Positions 4,285 to 6,771 of a stretch of DNA of 6,771 nucleotides are shown here, piece after piece. The stretch covers positions 1 to 6,771 of the forward strand of contig JANWIU010000171.1 in assembly GCA_025449725.1 (NCBI GenBank), in the 5' to 3' direction. Source of the stretch: Pseudobdellovibrio sp. Its GTDB lineage: Bacteria > Bdellovibrionota > Bdellovibrionia > Bdellovibrionales > Bdellovibrionaceae. The notes under the pieces are model-generated. The model did not search any database and was not told the DNA's origin. It worked only from the letters and a program-made list of their open reading frames with translations. The position numbers and the translations under genes were made by a program. Numbering within the stretch: position 1 is the stretch's first letter; every line of letters begins with the position of its first letter.

Positions 4285-6675
4285 ATGTCTATTCCAGCAG
4301 GTACATTCTCTGTTCTTCCTCTTCGAAACACAGTCGTTTTCCCCGGGATCACTCAGGCTTTAAAAGTAGGAAGGGAAAAAAGCGTCAAAGCTGTTGATTT
4401 AGCTAAAGAAAAAAATAACTGGATTCTCACGCTGACGCAGAAGAATGCAGAAACAAATTTAGAAAACGTCGATGAACTTCATGACGTTGGAACTCTGGCT
4501 AAGATCGAATCAGTTCGAAGTACAGAATCAGGATATTATATTGTCGTGCGCGGATACTATCGCGTAAAGGTCAGTTCCTTCAAAGCAGAGACTGAAATTC
4601 TAGAGGCTTTTGTCGAACAAATTGAAGATGTTCATGACATCGATAAAGCTACTGAAGATGCATTGTTGGCAAGCTTAAAGCAAATCTCTAAAGACGTGCT
4701 TCGCCTTCTTCCTGGCAATACCGAAGGCATTCAGGAAATGGTCGATGCCATTGATGATATTTCCTTATTGGGAAACATGGCAGCAGCCAACGCGGAACTC
4801 TCGCTGGCAGACAAACAAAAAATTCTGGAAACCGTACACATCCGTGAACGAATAATGGGTTTACTGACCATGCTTCACGGCTTTAAAGAAAATTTGATTG
4901 TTCAGCAAGACATTCGTCAAAAACTAACTTCAAAACTGGGGCAAACTCAACGCGAACAAATTTTACGCGAGCAAATGAAAACAATTAAGGAAGAGCTCGG
5001 AGAAAAAACCGAGCAAGGTCTTGTTGATACCTTCCGGACCAAATTAAAAGAACTGGATATAAAGGGCGAAGCACTTGATCTGGCAGAACAGCAAATTTCC
5101 CGGATGGAAAACACAAGTTCGCAATCACCGGAATTCCAAATGATAAGATCCCATCTGGAATTTATGTTTTCTTTACCTTGGAACAAAACTTCGAGCATAC
5201 AGGAAATCAATCTGGAACACGCTGCAAAAGTTTTAAACGATGATCACTATGGTCTCGATAAAATCAAAAAAAGAATTCTGCAGCACTTGGCTGTATTAAA
5301 AATGAAAAAAGACAAAAAAGGTTCCGTACTGCTTTTTGTCGGCCCGCCGGGAGTTGGTAAAACTTCTCTTGGTCAGAGTATAGCAAAAAGTCTCGGTAAA
5401 AAATATCAACGCATCAGTTTTGGTGGCGTTCGTGACGAAGCTGAAGTCAGAGGCCATCGCCGCACATATATTGGCGCCCTTCCCGGAAAAATTCTGACGG
5501 CCATGAAAAAAGCCGGAGAAAACGATACAGTGCTGGTGCTTGATGAGGTCGATAAATTGAACCGTAATTTTGCCGGGGATCCATCAGCCGCGTTGCTTGA
5601 AGTCTTGGACCCGGAGCAAAACAACACATTTACCGATCACTACTTGGAGGCTCCTTTCGATCTTTCGAAGGTTATGTTTATCGCTACAGCGAATTCGCTG
5701 GAAACGATACCACTACCACTGCTCGATCGTATGGAGGTCATTGATCTCAGCGGTTACACCACAGCTGAAAAGCTGCATATTGCCAGAAACCACTTATGGC
5801 CAAAGCAAGTGGCTGAGCACGGTTTAAACTTACAGCAAATTGAAATCAGCGATGCCGCCATTTTGAAAATAATTTCTAATTACACACGCGAAGCAGGTGT
5901 CCGGGAATTACAGCGAAAGCTTGGCGAAGTCTGTCGTGCAAAATGTGAAGATGTTTTAAAAAATCAAGGTGTCGTTAAAGTTGAAGTTCGACAACTGGAA
6001 GAAATTTTCGGACCTGAAAAATTTACTTTTGAAGTGACTGATCAGCTGAATCAGGCAGGTGTTGTAACCGGCCTTGCGTGGACTCCGGTTGGCGGAGACA
6101 TTCTCTTTATTGAGTCGGCTTTAGTGCCAGGGAAGGGTGAACTTATTCTAACCGGGCAACTCGGCGATGTTATGAAGGAATCGGCACAAATCGCAAAATC
6201 ATTGCTGAAAGCCAGATTATCAACGATTGCGCCGACTTTTGATTTTAACAAGTTCGACATCCATGTGCATTTACCGGCAGGCGCGATACCTAAAGACGGT
6301 CCTTCTGCAGGTATTACGTTGTTAACATCATTGGCTTCACTGGTTTCGCGCATTCCGGTTAATTCGCGGATGGCTATGACAGGCGAAATCAGCCTTCGCG
6401 GCAAAGTATTGCCGGTTGGCGGAATAAAAGAAAAAGTAATAGCCGCTCACAGAGCAGGCGTAAATCAGGTCATCATGTCTAAACGTAACGAAAAAGATTT
6501 GAAAGATGTACCGGAAGAGGTACGATCTCAAATTGAATTTACATTAGTCGATCACATTAATGATGTGCTGGCTAAAGCATTGAACATTGATTTAACCGCG
6601 TGGAATGAGGATTCAATTTATGGTCAAAATGACAGCGACTTACATGGGGGAAAAACATTGCACGGCCAGGCATGA
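4285..6675 (+). CDS. lon: ATP-dependent Lon protease (LonA)
   Basis: 796 residues against 784 in E. coli. Lon degrades misfolded and specific regulatory proteins in the cytoplasm as a ring of six. Domains in order: N-terminal substrate-binding domain about 7-200 (LPLRNTVVFPG), a coiled region about 200-290 (QREQILREQMKTIKEELGE), and an AAA+ module with Walker A GPPGVGKT 353-360, Walker B ending Asp420-Glu421, sensor-1 Asn470, arginine finger Arg482 in LLDRME and sensor-2 Arg540 in GVRELQRK. The protease domain has the catalytic dyad Ser674 (PKDGPSAG) and Lys717 (GGIKEK), spaced by 43 as in E. coli. All key residues are present. ATG 4285 follows AAGGAG by 8 bases, an excellent start. The last ~28 residues after VLAKALN are a hydrophilic tail, and their final 56 bases overlap the OsmC gene in another frame. 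Divergent from phnD, with a 120-base shared control region. Confidence 0.98.
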   Translation: MSIPAGTFSVLPLRNTVVFPGITQALKVGREKSVKAVDLAKEKNNWILTLTQKNAETNLENVDELHDVGTLAKIESVRSTESGYYIVVRGYYRVKVSSFKAETEILEAFVEQIEDVHDIDKATEDALLASLKQISKDVLRLLPGNTEGIQEMVDAIDDISLLGNMAAANAELSLADKQKILETVHIRERIMGLLTMLHGFKENLIVQQDIRQKLTSKLGQTQREQILREQMKTIKEELGEKTEQGLVDTFRTKLKELDIKGEALDLAEQQISRMENTSSQSPEFQMIRSHLEFMFSLPWNKTSSIQEINLEHAAKVLNDDHYGLDKIKKRILQHLAVLKMKKDKKGSVLLFVGPPGVGKTSLGQSIAKSLGKKYQRISFGGVRDEAEVRGHRRTYIGALPGKILTAMKKAGENDTVLVLDEVDKLNRNFAGDPSAALLEVLDPEQNNTFTDHYLEAPFDLSKVMFIATANSLETIPLPLLDRMEVIDLSGYTTAEKLHIARNHLWPKQVAEHGLNLQQIEISDAAILKIISNYTREAGVRELQRKLGEVCRAKCEDVLKNQGVVKVEVRQLEEIFGPEKFTFEVTDQLNQAGVVTGLAWTPVGGDILFIESALVPGKGELILTGQLGDVMKESAQIAKSLLKARLSTIAPTFDFNKFDIHVHLPAGAIPKDGPSAGITLLTSLASLVSRIPVNSRMAMTGEISLRGKVLPVGGIKEKVIAAHRAGVNQVIMSKRNEKDLKDVPEEVRSQIEFTLVDHINDVLAKALNIDLTAWNEDSIYGQNDSDLHGGKTLHGQA
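6607..6611 (+). promoter_or_regulatory. Ribosome binding site of the OsmC-family gene, inside lon
   Basis: GAGGA lies 8 bases before ATG 6620 and within the lon coding region. It decides the OsmC-family start and implies independent initiation on a transcript that ribosomes reading lon also cross. Confidence 0.65.
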
Positions 6676-6771
6676 GCCTTCGCAGGCTTTACTTGAAACC
6701 GATGCGCCGAAAGACAACCTCGGCCGCGGCGAAAGCTTTTCGCCAACAGACCTGGTAGCCACTGCGCTTGG
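6620..6771 (+). CDS. OsmC/Ohr-family protein, N-terminal part (runs off window)
   Basis: Fifty complete codons from ATG 6620 plus two bases of a Gly codon. OsmC-family proteins are small cytoplasmic dimers, many of which reduce organic hydroperoxides with two cysteines. The visible residues fit the N-terminal half: MVKMTATYMGEKHCTARHEP, then TDAPKDNLGRGESFSPTDLV and ATALG. The block TDAP.DN.G.GE.FSPTDL.A.ALG is typical of the family and leads directly to the first redox cysteine, expected just past the edge. Because that residue is not seen, peroxidase activity cannot be judged. The gene is in the +1 frame relative to lon and overlaps its last 56 bases. Later Met codons at 4 and 9 are possible starts, but the first has the best ribosome binding site and matches usual family N-termini as I recall them. 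Likely co-transcribed with lon. Confidence 0.88.
   Translation, partial: MVKMTATYMGEKHCTARHEPSQALLETDAPKDNLGRGESFSPTDLVATAL

Noticed and set aside
4109..4363. 84-residue plus-strand frame spanning the phnD start and the lon start
   Set aside because: It crosses two well-supported genes and their promoters and shows no family pattern.
5406..5629. Minus-strand open frames inside lon, and similar ones at 4947-5210, 6051-6404 and 6337-6531
   Set aside because: Antisense shadows of a fully conserved gene, with no ribosome binding site and low-complexity products.

Overview
The window looks like a conserved chromosomal stretch of a Gram-negative bacterium related to Bdellovibrio (Bdellovibrionota). 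The clues are a TTACN3GTAA operator directly in front of lexA, which is the unusual LexA box I recall being reported for B. bacteriovorus; a small lipoprotein with the atypical lipobox 'FQNC', which I associate with this group; and AT-leaning sequence. This assignment is an inference, not a database match. I see no mobile element, CRISPR array, tRNA or rRNA, and no stretch over 300 bases lacks a gene.

Layout. Positions 1-347 (-) hold the N-terminal half of uracil-DNA glycosylase (ung), cut by the window edge. A divergent intergenic region leads to 501-929 (+), a very acidic 142-residue protein whose C-terminal half resembles the HPF/RaiA ribosome-hibernation fold. It converges, with a 5-base gap, on 935-1777 (-), an exported M14 zinc carboxypeptidase of the MpaA/peptidoglycan type. 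Divergent from that are a 59-residue lipoprotein (1868-2047, +) and then lexA (2103-2846, +). Convergent to lexA is a two-gene unit on the minus strand: a PhnD-type substrate-binding lipoprotein (3259-4164) followed 8 bases later by a VOC/glyoxalase-fold protein (2867-3250). Divergent from phnD is lon (4285-6675, +), whose 3' end overlaps by 56 bases the start of an OsmC-family gene (6620 to the edge).

Functional themes. DNA repair and damage response (ung, lexA), protein quality control and oxidative or thiol stress (lon plus osmC, apparently one operon), a possible ribosome-associated factor, and envelope functions (M14 peptidase, lipoprotein, PhnD-like binding protein). The genes are mostly housekeeping. 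The unusual points are in detail: a 31-bp perfect palindrome at lexA with nested half-sites, several genes that look leaderless (a -10-like box directly before the ATG and no Shine-Dalgarno sequence), the acidic HPF-like protein, and the long out-of-phase lon/osmC overlap.
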